Assembly (NCBI RefSeq): GCF_004298475.1
Contig: NZ_SCRP01000009.1
Coordinates: 62,001 to 126,000, forward strand
Source of the DNA: Paraburkholderia sp.
Lineage (GTDB): Bacteria; Pseudomonadota; Gammaproteobacteria; Burkholderiales; Burkholderiaceae
Length of the DNA: 64,000 bases
Direction of reading: 5' to 3'
The position numbers and the translations under genes are program-made. The stretch's first letter is position 1; every line of letters starts with the position of its first letter. Below the pieces are notes generated by a model that saw nothing but the letters and a program-made list of their open reading frames with translations, made no database searches and was not told where the DNA came from. Below are positions 35,713 through 44,891 of the stretch, piece after piece.

Positions 35713-36536
35713 GATGCGCGCGCGCTGTTTCCTGCCACGTCCGACGGCACGACATCGACCTGCAAGCGCGTGTCGGGCAGGTAATCGAGCACCACGCTCG
35801 CCCGACGCTGCGTTGCCAGCGCTTCGAGCAGCGGCAATGCGCGCGCGGCAGGAATATCCCCGCGCAACTGCTCCAGTTCCTCGCTTGCGAGGACGGTGGA
35901 TGGCGCATCGGTGAGCTGAACCTCGATGCGCGCCAGCGAACGTGCACTAGCTTGCGGCGCCAGCACCATGGCGACGCCGAACATCCCCGTAATCGGCCGC
36001 ACGGCGCGCATCGGCTCCGGATAGTCGGTATCGAAGGCGACCAGCAGCGTGGGCGTCGCATCCACCGCGACCTGGCACAGGCTGTCGAGCAGGCCCGCGG
36101 CGAAGCTGCCGTCGTGCGCGCACAGCACAGTGGACGCAGCCATCGCGCCTGATGCGATGCCCCAGTAACCGGCCGGCGCGTTGTGCACCGAGTTGTGAAA
36201 GCGGGTCGGCGAGAAATGCCGGTCGTGGCTGGCGAGTGCTTCGCAGATGGCGTGGCAGTTGTAGCTGTCGCCGCCCGATGAGGTGAACACGCTCGCCAGC
36301 GTGGCGGGGTCGCGCGCGCTTGCGGCCGCGGCTTCCTGGCAGACCGCGAGGGCGACGCGCACGGCCGCGCCGGTGCGGCGGCGCTCGGCGCCCGGCAGGC
36401 AGGCGGGCGGCGGCGGCGCCGTGGGAGCGCTCGCGTAGGCTGCGCGTTGCGCGAGTACCTGGGCCGCGTGCGGCCAGTCATTCAGTCCGGGCCCGAGCAG
36501 CCCGACGCTTTCGATGAATGCGCTCAGTCGGGTCAT
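35709..36536 (-). CDS. Ketosynthase-like chain-length factor (PF13723 type, ApeC-like)
   Basis: 275-aa half-size ketosynthase relative. FTSSGGDSYNCHAICEAL, FSPTRFHNSVHNAPAGYWGI and STVLCAHDGSFAAGLLDSL are the signature of the N-terminal ketosynthase-like domain (Ketoacyl-synt_2) seen in aryl-polyene clusters. The C-terminal His-containing half is absent, as is normal for this group. It likely pairs with the full ketosynthase next to it and sets chain length. Gap of 7 nt to the ketosynthase gene upstream. Confidence 0.86.
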   Translation of the reverse strand: MTRLSAFIESVGLLGPGLNDWPHAAQVLAQRAAYASAPTAPPPPACLPGAERRRTGAAVRVALAVCQEAAAASARDPATLASVFTSSGGDSYNCHAICEALASHDRHFSPTRFHNSVHNAPAGYWGIASGAMAASTVLCAHDGSFAAGLLDSLCQVAVDATPTLLVAFDTDYPEPMRAVRPITGMFGVAMVLAPQASARSLARIEVQLTDAPSTVLASEELEQLRGDIPAARALPLLEALATQRRASVVLDYLPDTRLQVDVVPSDVAGNSARAS

Positions 36537-36543
36537 GGCGAAC

Positions 36544-37752
36544 TCAGAGGTGAGCGTGCCCGGCGAGGCCGAGCACGAGGCTGCAATTCGTGCCGCCGAA
36601 GCCGAACGAGTTGCTGAGCACGACGCCCACGCGCGCAGCGCGGCTCGTCAACACGTAGTCGAGCGGCGCAAGCATCGGATCGACCTGGGTGGTGTTGATG
36701 CCGGCGGGCAGCCGCTGATCGCGCAAGGCGAGCGCCGAAAGCACCGCTTCGAGCGCACCCGCCGCGCCGAGCGTATGGCCGGTCGCGCCCTTGGTGGAGC
36801 TGCACGGCGTGCCGTCGAACAGCGCGGTGACGGCGCGGCTTTCGGCAGCGTCGTTGCTCGGCGTGGCCGTGCCGTGCAGGTTGATGTAGTCGATGGCGTT
36901 CGCGTCGAGGCCCGCCGACGCCAGCGCCTGTTCGATCGCCATGCGCGCGCCCAGCCCTTGCGGATGCGGCGACGACATGTGATGCGCGTCGCTCGACTCG
37001 CCAACGCCGAGCAGCAGGATGGCGTCGTCGGCGAGCGGCGCATCGCTCGTGCGTTCGAGCAGCGCGAATGCCGCCGCTTCGCCGATCGAAATGCCGTCGC
37101 GTGCGGTGTCGAATGGCCGGCACGGCTGCCGCGAGAGCAGTTCGAGCGAATTGAATCCGTACAGCGTGGTCAGGCACAGGGAATCGACGCCGCCGACGAC
37201 GGCTGCATCGATCAGACCGGCTTCGATCATCCGGCGCGCCGCCGCGAAGACCTTCGCGCCCGACGAACAAGCGGTCGAAATGGCCATCGCAGGGCCGCGC
37301 AGCCCGAAATACGCGCGCACGAAAGCGGCTGCCGAGTACGTGTTGTGCGTCCCGGCATAGTGAAAGCTGGCGGGCAGCGCGCCCGTTGCCGGGTCGCGCC
37401 GCTGGTAGGCGCGTTCCGTTTCCAGGATGCCTGACGTGCTCGTGCCGATGAACACGCCGATGCGCCCGACGCCATGACGCGCGACGGCGCGCTCGACGCG
37501 GCCCGCGAAATCATCCTGGGTGAGACCGATCTGCGCGAGGCGGTTGTTGCGGCACTCGAAGTCGGCGAGATCGGCGCGAACCGGTTGTGCATCGACGTCC
37601 GCAACCGCGCCGACCCAGGTGTCGAGATTGACGTCCTCGAAGTCGCAGCGCGCGAGGCCGCCGTGCCCGGCGCGCAGCGCGGCGAGGGTGGCGTCGAGGC
37701 CCCGTCCGAGGCAGCTCGTGGCTGTGAAGTGCGTGAGCAGGAGCGGTTTCAA
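36544..37752 (-). CDS. Beta-ketoacyl-ACP synthase (ApeO/FabF-like)
   Basis: 402-aa full-length ketosynthase elongating an ACP-bound acyl chain with malonyl-ACP. The catalytic Cys is in ISTACSSG (residue 162), with the His residues in INLHGTATP and KGATGHTLGAAG. SFGFGGTNCSLVLG closes the fold. Start choice: a TTG at 37752 overlaps the deacetylase stop by 4 nt (TTGA), in line with the coupling used through this operon; a GTG at 37791 would extend it by 13 residues but has no SD. Confidence 0.92.
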   Translation of the reverse strand: MKPLLLTHFTATSCLGRGLDATLAALRAGHGGLARCDFEDVNLDTWVGAVADVDAQPVRADLADFECRNNRLAQIGLTQDDFAGRVERAVARHGVGRIGVFIGTSTSGILETERAYQRRDPATGALPASFHYAGTHNTYSAAAFVRAYFGLRGPAMAISTACSSGAKVFAAARRMIEAGLIDAAVVGGVDSLCLTTLYGFNSLELLSRQPCRPFDTARDGISIGEAAAFALLERTSDAPLADDAILLLGVGESSDAHHMSSPHPQGLGARMAIEQALASAGLDANAIDYINLHGTATPSNDAAESRAVTALFDGTPCSSTKGATGHTLGAAGALEAVLSALALRDQRLPAGINTTQVDPMLAPLDYVLTSRAARVGVVLSNSFGFGGTNCSLVLGLAGHAHL

Positions 37753-38732
37753 CGTCGTCGATTCCCGTGGCTGGTGTGAGGCGTCGGGCACCCGGTCGTG
37801 CGGGTGCCGTCGCTTTGAATATTAGCAAGCCGGTCTGGCGCGACGCGTGTTCCGGCGGGGCTGGCCGGTTGCGCAGCGAGCGTGGCGGACGTGAGTGCGG
37901 CGCGCAGCGTCGTGCACTGCAAGCCCGCTGCAGCGGCGGCTTCGAGCACCGCGGGCAGCACGCCGAGCACCACCGGTTCGCCGCGCGCGTCGCGCGCTGC
38001 GTTGCCGTCGTGGAGGAGCAGGATGTCGCGCGGCGCGAGTCCGCGCAGCAGGCGTTCGGTCACGACGGCGGGCTCGCGTGTGCGGGTATCGAAGCCGCGC
38101 CGGGTCCAGCTCGCCAGCGTAAGACCGAGTTCGCACAGCACCGGCTCGAGGAACGGATTGCGCAGTCCCGCCGGAGCGCGAAAGAACAGCGGACGGACTC
38201 CGCTGATTTCGGCCAGCGTATTCTGCGCGGCCTGGATTTCGCGCCGCAGCGCGCCGGGGCCGAGCAGCGAGAAATGGTGACGGTGCTGCTGGCTGTGGTT
38301 TTCCACGGCGTGGCCGCGCGCGACGATCGCTTCGATCCACTGCGGGTAGCGGCGCGCCGCGTCGCCGATGCAGAAGAACGTCGCCTGTGCGCCATGGCGG
38401 TCGAGCAGATCCAGCACGCGGGGTGTCACGTCGGGATGCGGGCCGTCATCGATGGTGAGCGCGATCTGGCCGGCGGCGTGTTCGGGCAGCACGGTCCAGT
38501 TCGGTCCCAGCAACGCGCTGCGCGGCCACAGTCCCGCCGCAACCAGCACGAGATGCGATGCAATCACACTGCCCGCCGCCCACGGCCACGTTGCCGGGAC
38601 GAATGCCACGGCTGCCGCTGCGCCGACGTGCAGCGCCGACGCGCCCGCGATCAGCGGCGTGGGCCGCCAGCGCCGCGCGATACCGGGCGTTGTTGCGGCG
38701 ACGGCGGCTTCAGTCGGCGACGGGTTGTTCAT
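37749..38732 (-). CDS. Polysaccharide deacetylase (NodB family) with N-terminal membrane segments
   Basis: 327-aa carbohydrate esterase 4 protein. The N-terminus has two or three hydrophobic segments (about 20-85), then the NodB domain with LTIDDGPHPDVT (metal-binding Asp pair), the motif-2 segment ENHSQQHRHH, RAPAGLRNP and a late LLLHDG motif. It removes N- or O-acetyl groups from sugars. It overlaps its neighbours at both ends, so it is an operon member, though deacetylases are not part of the aryl-polyene clusters I know. It might edit a sugar added by the glycosyltransferase at 47164. Confidence 0.88.
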   Translation of the reverse strand: MNNPSPTEAAVAATTPGIARRWRPTPLIAGASALHVGAAAAVAFVPATWPWAAGSVIASHLVLVAAGLWPRSALLGPNWTVLPEHAAGQIALTIDDGPHPDVTPRVLDLLDRHGAQATFFCIGDAARRYPQWIEAIVARGHAVENHSQQHRHHFSLLGPGALRREIQAAQNTLAEISGVRPLFFRAPAGLRNPFLEPVLCELGLTLASWTRRGFDTRTREPAVVTERLLRGLAPRDILLLHDGNAARDARGEPVVLGVLPAVLEAAAAAGLQCTTLRAALTSATLAAQPASPAGTRVAPDRLANIQSDGTRTTGCPTPHTSHGNRRR

Positions 38733-41254
38733 GTTGCCTCTCCGTTGCGGCCTGCCTTTTGCACTGCGGTTTGTCTGGCGGTTTGCCCGGCCGTCGGCGC
38801 GAGAATCGCCGAGAACAGCAGCGCGAGGATCGCGCCGGGGCCGACGGTCAGCCCGAAGCTCGCGAGCATCGGCACGTGGGACAGCGACAGCAGCCCGAAG
38901 CCCGCCACCGTGGCGAGATTCGCGATCAGCAAAGAGACGAGCGTTTGCGGCGCGATCGTCGGCGCGCCATCGGCTGCCTGGGCGGGCTTGTTGAAGAACA
39001 GTGCGTAGTTCGAACCGACGGCGACGATCAGCAACATGCCGATCAGGTGCAGCAGCGTCAACGGCGTGCCCGCGAGCGTGAGGCCGGCGCTCACGACCAG
39101 CGCGGCGGCGACGAGCGGCGCCAGCGTCCGGGCGACACGCTGCGGCGAACGCAGCGCGACCAGCAGCAGGGCCGCGATGGCCACGAAGCCCGCGAGAGCG
39201 AGACGCCGGTCTTCGCGCAGGTAGTTGACATACAGGCGGTCGGCTTCGGCTTTCAGGTCGACGAACAGCGCTCCAGGCACCCCGGCGCTCGCGACGGCGG
39301 CGCGAATCCGCGCGGCGTCGAGGCTCGGCTGTTGCGCGGCGTTCGCGACATCAGCAGCGTTCGCGCCCGTTGGCGCGGGCGTGCGCAGCGAAAGCATCGC
39401 GTTCCAGTGCCCGTCGCGCTCGCTCAAGAGGGCATCGACGGCGAGCGCCATCGAGGTGCCTTGCAGATCGGCGCGGCGCAACAGCGGTTGCTGGCGCGCG
39501 CGGCTCACGTCGGCGATGAATGGCGCGAACAGATCCGGTTTCACGTCGATCGTCTGGTTCGCGACAGCCGTGCGCATGCGTTCGGTCAGCACGTCGGCTT
39601 CCGGCAGGCTGGCCTGGCGCGCGCGCTGCGCTGCGTCGCTCGGCAGGAAGCGCGCGGGGCTTTCAAAGCCCGCGAGCACACCGGCATCGACCAGCGGCTG
39701 CAACTGCGCCGACACTTTCTCCGCGCCTTCGAGCACGGCCTGTTCGCTCGCACCGGGGATCACGACCAGAAAACGCACATCGGGCGCGCCGACGTCGGCG
39801 CGCAGACTCGTATCGAGCGCCAGGCTCTGCGCGGGCACCGGGCTCAGCGCGGCGAGTTCGTGGCTCCACAGGCTGCCGCGATGCATCGCGAGCACCGCGA
39901 TGGCCGCCACGAGCAGCGCGCCGAACGGCCAGCGCAGCCGCGGCGCGAACCGCAATGCGCGCGCGAGCACCGCGCCTGCGCGCGACGTGTCGCGCACGGC
40001 GCGGCGGTGGCTGCCGAGCGACGGCAGCACAAAACGCGTGACGACCGCCGCCGCCGTCAGCCCGGCGAGCGAATAAAGCCCGAGCTGGACAAGGCCGGGA
40101 AAGCCGGAGAACAGCATCGAGGCGAAGCCGCAAATCGAGGTCAGCACGCCGAGCCGGATGGTGGGCCAGTAGCGTTCGATCCATACGCGCGTCGAAGCCG
40201 CCCCGGCGACATTCGAGGACTGCACGAACAGATAGAACGAGTAATCGACCGCCTCGCCGATCAGCGTGGTGCCGAAGCCGAGCGTCAAGCCGTGCACGGT
40301 GCCGAACGCGAGGCTCACCGCCGCGAGCCCGGCCGCGATGCCGGACAGCACCGGCAGCAGCCCGAGCGCGAGCGTAAGCGGCGAGCGGTAGACGGTCAGC
40401 AGCAGCGCGACCACCAGCACGAGGCTCATCGACGACAGATGCTCGACGTCATGCCGGATCGCGTCGCGCGTCTGGACCGAGAACACGCCGGGGCCCGTCA
40501 TCAGCAGCCGGTATTCAGACGCATCCGGCTGCGCTCGCGTCGCCGCCTCGAACGCATGCTGCACGGCGGCTATCGCACGGGCCTGCGCATCGGTGTCCGA
40601 ACCGGCGCTCGCCGTCTGCACGACGAGCACGGCGCGCTGCCCGTCGCGCGATGCCCACACGCCGTGGCTCGACGCGGGCAGCGCGCCGCTGTCGAGCTGG
40701 CTCACGAGCGCGGCGACTTCACCGGTGGGATCGTGCGGCAGCAACGCCTTCTCGACGAGCCCCGCCGACGACGCGAGCAGCTCGAGGCTCTCGCCGAGCG
40801 CGTCGTGCAGTCCGGCGGCGGAAAAGCGTGCGGGCGTGACCGCCGGGCTCAGCAGGTAGCGGTGATCGAAGATGAACTGCTGATCGCGCGCGTTGCTCAC
40901 GGGCTCGCCGTTGTTGACCGACACGAACTGCGGATCGTGGCGCAGCGCGGCTGCCAGCTGGCGTGACAGCGTTGCGCGCGCGGCGCTGGCGGCGCTGTCA
41001 TTCGGTGCGCCGCCAACGATCGCCACGAGGATCAGCCGCGAGGGCAAGCCGTCGCGCAACTGATCGACCAGCACCTGCTGGCGGGCATCCGGCGAGCGCG
41101 GCAGGAATGCGGACAAGTCCGCCGTGAAGCGCGCGTGAGCGATGGCGATGCCGCACGCGGCGAGGCACAGCAGCCACAGCAGCACGGCGCGCCGCTCCAG
41201 CAACGCTCGCAGGCGTCGATGCGCGGTGAGACGTGGCGGGCTCTGCAGCATCAT
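38729..41254 (-). CDS. MMPL/RND-type lipid exporter (ApeM-like)
   Basis: 841-aa inner-membrane transporter with two repeats, each of a large periplasmic loop followed by about five membrane segments (around 265-430 and 690-830). FTADLSAFLPRSPDARQQ after the first segment and TLGFGTTLIGEAVDYSFYLF are typical of the MMPL exporters in polyene/lipid clusters. It would move the lipid product across the inner membrane and hand it to the LolA-like carrier encoded upstream. Confidence 0.9.
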   Translation of the reverse strand: MMLQSPPRLTAHRRLRALLERRAVLLWLLCLAACGIAIAHARFTADLSAFLPRSPDARQQVLVDQLRDGLPSRLILVAIVGGAPNDSAASAARATLSRQLAAALRHDPQFVSVNNGEPVSNARDQQFIFDHRYLLSPAVTPARFSAAGLHDALGESLELLASSAGLVEKALLPHDPTGEVAALVSQLDSGALPASSHGVWASRDGQRAVLVVQTASAGSDTDAQARAIAAVQHAFEAATRAQPDASEYRLLMTGPGVFSVQTRDAIRHDVEHLSSMSLVLVVALLLTVYRSPLTLALGLLPVLSGIAAGLAAVSLAFGTVHGLTLGFGTTLIGEAVDYSFYLFVQSSNVAGAASTRVWIERYWPTIRLGVLTSICGFASMLFSGFPGLVQLGLYSLAGLTAAAVVTRFVLPSLGSHRRAVRDTSRAGAVLARALRFAPRLRWPFGALLVAAIAVLAMHRGSLWSHELAALSPVPAQSLALDTSLRADVGAPDVRFLVVIPGASEQAVLEGAEKVSAQLQPLVDAGVLAGFESPARFLPSDAAQRARQASLPEADVLTERMRTAVANQTIDVKPDLFAPFIADVSRARQQPLLRRADLQGTSMALAVDALLSERDGHWNAMLSLRTPAPTGANAADVANAAQQPSLDAARIRAAVASAGVPGALFVDLKAEADRLYVNYLREDRRLALAGFVAIAALLLVALRSPQRVARTLAPLVAAALVVSAGLTLAGTPLTLLHLIGMLLIVAVGSNYALFFNKPAQAADGAPTIAPQTLVSLLIANLATVAGFGLLSLSHVPMLASFGLTVGPGAILALLFSAILAPTAGQTARQTAVQKAGRNGEAT

Positions 41255-41287
41255 GATTGGCGAACCTGAGCGGGGACCGGGCCGGTC

Positions 41288-41959
41288 TTAACGGGCACGG
41301 GCCGATGCGTCTCGCAGACGCATCACCGAATGGTCGCCGTCGGCCTGCCGGATCGTCACCGACTGCAACTGGTCGCGCGTGCCGTCGAGCGTGATCGTGC
41401 TGACGACCTTCAGCATGCGTGCGTCGAGCGGCGTGAGCGTCAGCGTCCAGCCATCGCCCTGGCCCGCAATCGCAACCTTGTACAGCTGTTCGAGCGTGTA
41501 GCGATTGCCGTCGAGCGTCGCGCGGATGCTCTCGATGAACGCGGCCACCTCCGGATATTGATCGAGCGCCAGCGTGTAGCGATGGCCGCCGCGCGCGACG
41601 GTCACGCGGTTGCCCTCGACCACAAGATCTTCGGGCGTCGGGCTGAGGGTGCGCTTTTCCAGATGATCCGGCGCGGCGAACATCAGCTCGCCCGACGATT
41701 CCACCGGACGCGATGCAATCGACAGGTACTTGGTCTCGGTGAACGTCGCGTGTCCCGAGCGGTTTTGCGCGAGCGTGGCCATCAGCCGGTCGAGCGTCCA
41801 GGCGTTAGGGGCGTTAGATGCGTCCGGGGCGTTGGCCGGGGCCGCCGCGACGGCCCCGCACGGGAGGGCGAGCGAGACGGCGGCGGCAACGGCCGACAGC
41901 GCAACCGCAGCGGTGGCAAAGCGCGCGCGCACGGGGAGAGGGCGTTGCATCGGCGTCAT
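41288..41959 (-). CDS. LolA-like periplasmic lipid carrier (ApeL-like)
   Basis: 223-aa exported protein. A long signal peptide (about residues 1-39, ending CGAVAAA) is followed by a short Asn/Ala/Pro/Asp repeat and a LolA-type domain: WTLDRLMATLAQNRSGHATF, then SGELMFAAPDHLEKRTLSP. In aryl-polyene-like clusters such proteins shuttle the product to the outer membrane. Overlaps the acyltransferase gene by 4 nt. Confidence 0.86.
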   Translation of the reverse strand: MTPMQRPLPVRARFATAAVALSAVAAAVSLALPCGAVAAAPANAPDASNAPNAWTLDRLMATLAQNRSGHATFTETKYLSIASRPVESSGELMFAAPDHLEKRTLSPTPEDLVVEGNRVTVARGGHRYTLALDQYPEVAAFIESIRATLDGNRYTLEQLYKVAIAGQGDGWTLTLTPLDARMLKVVSTITLDGTRDQLQSVTIRQADGDHSVMRLRDASARAR

Positions 41960-42951
41960 GTGTCGGAGGTCACGCGTGGCATGACGGTTCGCGTGCGCGG
42001 GGCTTCGCGCGTGATTTCGCGGGTGACTTCATCATGGCGGCGTGCGTCGGCCTCCTGCCAGAAATCGAAGAAGTTGAACCAGTTATAGGGCGCGGCGACG
42101 CAGCACTGCTCGACCAGCGCGACATAGCGCGCAAGGGCCGCCTGCACCTCGGCCGCGCGACGCTCGCGCGGCACGTCCGTGAAATCGGCGAGCGGCTCGA
42201 AGTGGATGTCGTAGCGATTGTCGTCGCGGTACAGCGCGGTCATGAAGATCACCGGGCGCCTGAGCATGGCCGCCATGTGCAGCGGCCCGACCGGGAAGGC
42301 GGCCGGGGCGCCGAGAAAAGGCATCGTCTGCGTCGACGAGCCGCCGTCGCGCAGCAGCGAGCGGTCCGCGAGTATGCCGACCATCGTGTTGGAGTCGAGC
42401 GCCTCGCTCACCTTCAGCATCGCGTCGACGCGCCCGAGGCCGATCACCTCCGGCCTCGCCTCGGGATTCACTGTCGCGAGGATCGCGTTGATGTTGCGCG
42501 CGTTGTCTTCGTACATCGTGACGGCGACGCGCAGGTCCGGCTGCGTGCGGCCGACCGCGCGGATCGCTTCGAAGCTGCCGAGATGCGCGCCGACCAGGAA
42601 CGCGCCGCGTCCGCCAACGAGTGCGTCAACGACGTGCGTTTCGCCGCGCACGCGGATGTCGAACAGGTCGAAACGGTCGTTCAGCAGATAGACGCGGTCG
42701 TGAATCGTCGATGCGAACGTGAACACGTGCCGGTACACATCGCGCCATGTTGCCGGGCGGCCGAGCGCGCGGCGCAGATAACAGCGCGACGCCTTGCGCG
42801 ACGGCGGCGAGAACAGGAAGAAATACGCGGCGATTGCGTGCAGCACGAGGCGGCCGGCACGCCGCCCGAAGCGCAGCGAGAGCCACGTCATCACGCGCAG
42901 CAGCGTGAGATTGCTGCGCTCCTTGTGTTGGGCCCATCCGTTGAGCTTCAT
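41956..42951 (-). CDS. LpxL/HtrB-family lysophospholipid acyltransferase
   Basis: 331-aa inner-membrane acyltransferase. The H-x4-D/E catalytic motif is in GAHLGSFEA, with a hydrophobic N-terminal helix (LVLHAIAAYFFLFSPPSRKA) and a late FPVGPLHMAAMLRRPV segment, as in LpxL and the acyltransferases of aryl-polyene clusters. It likely attaches an acyl or polyene chain to a lipid or sugar head. Start at the ATG at 42951, overlapping the ligase-dehydratase stop by 4 nt; the longer frame upstream is a shadow. Confidence 0.9.
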   Translation of the reverse strand: MKLNGWAQHKERSNLTLLRVMTWLSLRFGRRAGRLVLHAIAAYFFLFSPPSRKASRCYLRRALGRPATWRDVYRHVFTFASTIHDRVYLLNDRFDLFDIRVRGETHVVDALVGGRGAFLVGAHLGSFEAIRAVGRTQPDLRVAVTMYEDNARNINAILATVNPEARPEVIGLGRVDAMLKVSEALDSNTMVGILADRSLLRDGGSSTQTMPFLGAPAAFPVGPLHMAAMLRRPVIFMTALYRDDNRYDIHFEPLADFTDVPRERRAAEVQAALARYVALVEQCCVAAPYNWFNFFDFWQEADARRHDEVTREITREAPRTRTVMPRVTSDT

Positions 42952-44891
42952 GCGCGTGCCGCTCCGTGGGCCTGGGTTGCGTCCGGCACGTTCGGCGCGT
43001 CCGGCGCGTTCGGCGCGGACAGCACGCCGCTTGCGACCTCGCGCTGACCGGCGCTCACCGTGAAGCGGATCGCGCCGCTCGCGGTGCTTTCGAACCCGAC
43101 ATCGAGCGTTTCGTCCGGCGCCGCCGGGCTCAGGAACTTTGCCGAGTTGATGCGGCACCGGTCGAACGAGCGGTTCAATGCCGCGCCGATCGCCATGAGC
43201 GCGTGATCGAGCAACACCACGCCGGGGACGATCGGTTGTCCGGGGAAGTGGCCGGGCAAGGCCGGATGGCCGGCGGGAATCGTGAACGTGAGCGGCGCGG
43301 TGTGCGCGGTGTTACAGGCCGCGTGTCGCTGCGGCGGCGCTGTTTCGGGTTGTGCCTCGTTCGGGCGCTGTGCGACGAGCATTGCAAGCACGTTACGCGG
43401 CAGCTTGCCGGTCGCGTTGCGCGGCAGCGCGTCGACGAACCGCAGCGGGCGCGGCATGAACGCCGCATCGATGCGCTCGCGCAGCGCGTGCAGCAGATCG
43501 GCGGCGCTCAGTTGCGGGGCGACGACCAGCGCGGCCAGGCGCGCGACCGGTCCGCCGCACGCGGGGATGTCAGCGCAGTTGCCCGCGTGATCGCCCGACT
43601 TCGCCGCAGCGTCGGCAGCCGCGCCGGCTTGCGACGGCGCTTCGTCCGGCATGTAGAACACGCCGTCCTCGACGCCGGGGATCGCGTTCAGTTGATAGTT
43701 CAGGTACGCGAGCGAGGTCCGCTTGCCCGCGATATTCACGAGGTCGGTCTTGCGACCGTGCAACAGGAAATGGCTGTCGTCCAGCAATTCGATGGCATCG
43801 CCCATCGGCACCGGTTCTTCGATGTGGCCGCCCGACGCCCAGGCGCACGGGCCGCCGTCGTTGCACGCTTCATTGCCAACTTCGTCGCTCGCGCTGTCGT
43901 CCTGCCCGTCACCGTGTGCCTGCGGACTCGTGTCGAGGCGCACGCCCGCCAGCAGGTGCCATGGATCGCCCTGCGCGGTCCGGCGCGTGGCGATCTGGCC
44001 GGTTTCCGTGCTGCCGTAGATCTCGATCAGCGGTGCGGCGAGCCGCGCCTCGGCCTCGCGGGCGAGCGTCGGCGGGAGCGGCGCCGTGGCCGAGAGCACC
44101 AGCGACGCGCCCGGCAGCGCCCGGTCGGCGGCGAGCAGCGCGCGCAGATGAACGGGCGTCGTCACCAGCACGCGCGGCGCGGGCACCGCTTCGAGTTCGG
44201 CGCGCACGTCGGCCGGGTAGAACGGCTGGCGATTGCTGAACGCGAGGCCGCCGATCAGCGCGAGCAGCACCGTCGATTCGAAGCCGTACATGTGCTGCGC
44301 GGGCACCGTGCCGATCAGCGTGTGCTTTCCGGCATCCGGACCGGTCGCCAGGCCGAGCCGTTCGGCTGCGGCCCGCACGCAGCGCACGAGCAATCCCCAC
44401 GTCTTGCGATGGGGCACCGGCGTACCGGTCGAGCCCGACGTGAAGACGTAGGCGACGACCTGCGCCGCGTCGATCTGCGGCACGGCGATGTCGTCGTGCG
44501 CATCGGACGCGCCAGGCTCCGGAAACCGGAAGCGCGGCAAGTCGATCGTGCAGTCGGCGGCATCGTGCAGGCAGAACGTATCCGGGGCGAACGTCGCCAG
44601 CTGGCGCACCATTTCCGGCGTTTGCGTCGACGGCAGCAGGCTGATCCTGCCGGCTACGAGCGCCGCGCACAGGCCGACCGCGAACCGGTAGCGGTCGACG
44701 CAGACATTGAACACGTGGCCGCCGGGCGGGAGCGCGGCGGCGAGGCGGGCGACATCCGCGAGGAACGTGCGCACGGATACCGGCGCGCCATCGCGCCAGG
44801 CGATTGTCCGGCCAGGCGCCGGGTGAAATAGCAGCGGATAACTCGACATGACGTCAGCAGAAACGGTTGCGGGAGGGCGCGGCGACATCAT
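42948..44891 (-). CDS. Fusion of acyl-AMP ligase (ApeH-like) and FabA/FabZ-type dehydratase (ApeI-like)
   Basis: 647-aa two-domain enzyme. Residues about 1-515 form an ANL adenylating domain (FTSGSTGTPVPHRKTW, EIYGSTETG, LHGRKTDLVNIAGKR, and LPRNATGKLPRN with the catalytic Lys). From about 525 a hotdog dehydratase follows, with HPALPGHFPGQPIVPGV at about 542. In many aryl-polyene clusters these are separate genes; here they are joined. The ligase would load a starter acid onto the ACP. The C-terminus ends in an Ala/Pro/Asn/Asp repeat. Start at the ATG at 44891, overlapping the upstream stop by 4 nt. Confidence 0.88.
   Translation of the reverse strand: MMSPRPPATVSADVMSSYPLLFHPAPGRTIAWRDGAPVSVRTFLADVARLAAALPPGGHVFNVCVDRYRFAVGLCAALVAGRISLLPSTQTPEMVRQLATFAPDTFCLHDAADCTIDLPRFRFPEPGASDAHDDIAVPQIDAAQVVAYVFTSGSTGTPVPHRKTWGLLVRCVRAAAERLGLATGPDAGKHTLIGTVPAQHMYGFESTVLLALIGGLAFSNRQPFYPADVRAELEAVPAPRVLVTTPVHLRALLAADRALPGASLVLSATAPLPPTLAREAEARLAAPLIEIYGSTETGQIATRRTAQGDPWHLLAGVRLDTSPQAHGDGQDDSASDEVGNEACNDGGPCAWASGGHIEEPVPMGDAIELLDDSHFLLHGRKTDLVNIAGKRTSLAYLNYQLNAIPGVEDGVFYMPDEAPSQAGAAADAAAKSGDHAGNCADIPACGGPVARLAALVVAPQLSAADLLHALRERIDAAFMPRPLRFVDALPRNATGKLPRNVLAMLVAQRPNEAQPETAPPQRHAACNTAHTAPLTFTIPAGHPALPGHFPGQPIVPGVVLLDHALMAIGAALNRSFDRCRINSAKFLSPAAPDETLDVGFESTASGAIRFTVSAGQREVASGVLSAPNAPDAPNVPDATQAHGAARA

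Noticed and set aside
38558..40966. 802-codon plus-strand open frame opposite the MMPL exporter
   Set aside because: It is a GC-bias shadow: low-complexity Arg/Gln/His sequence with no motif, opposite a well-supported transporter gene.
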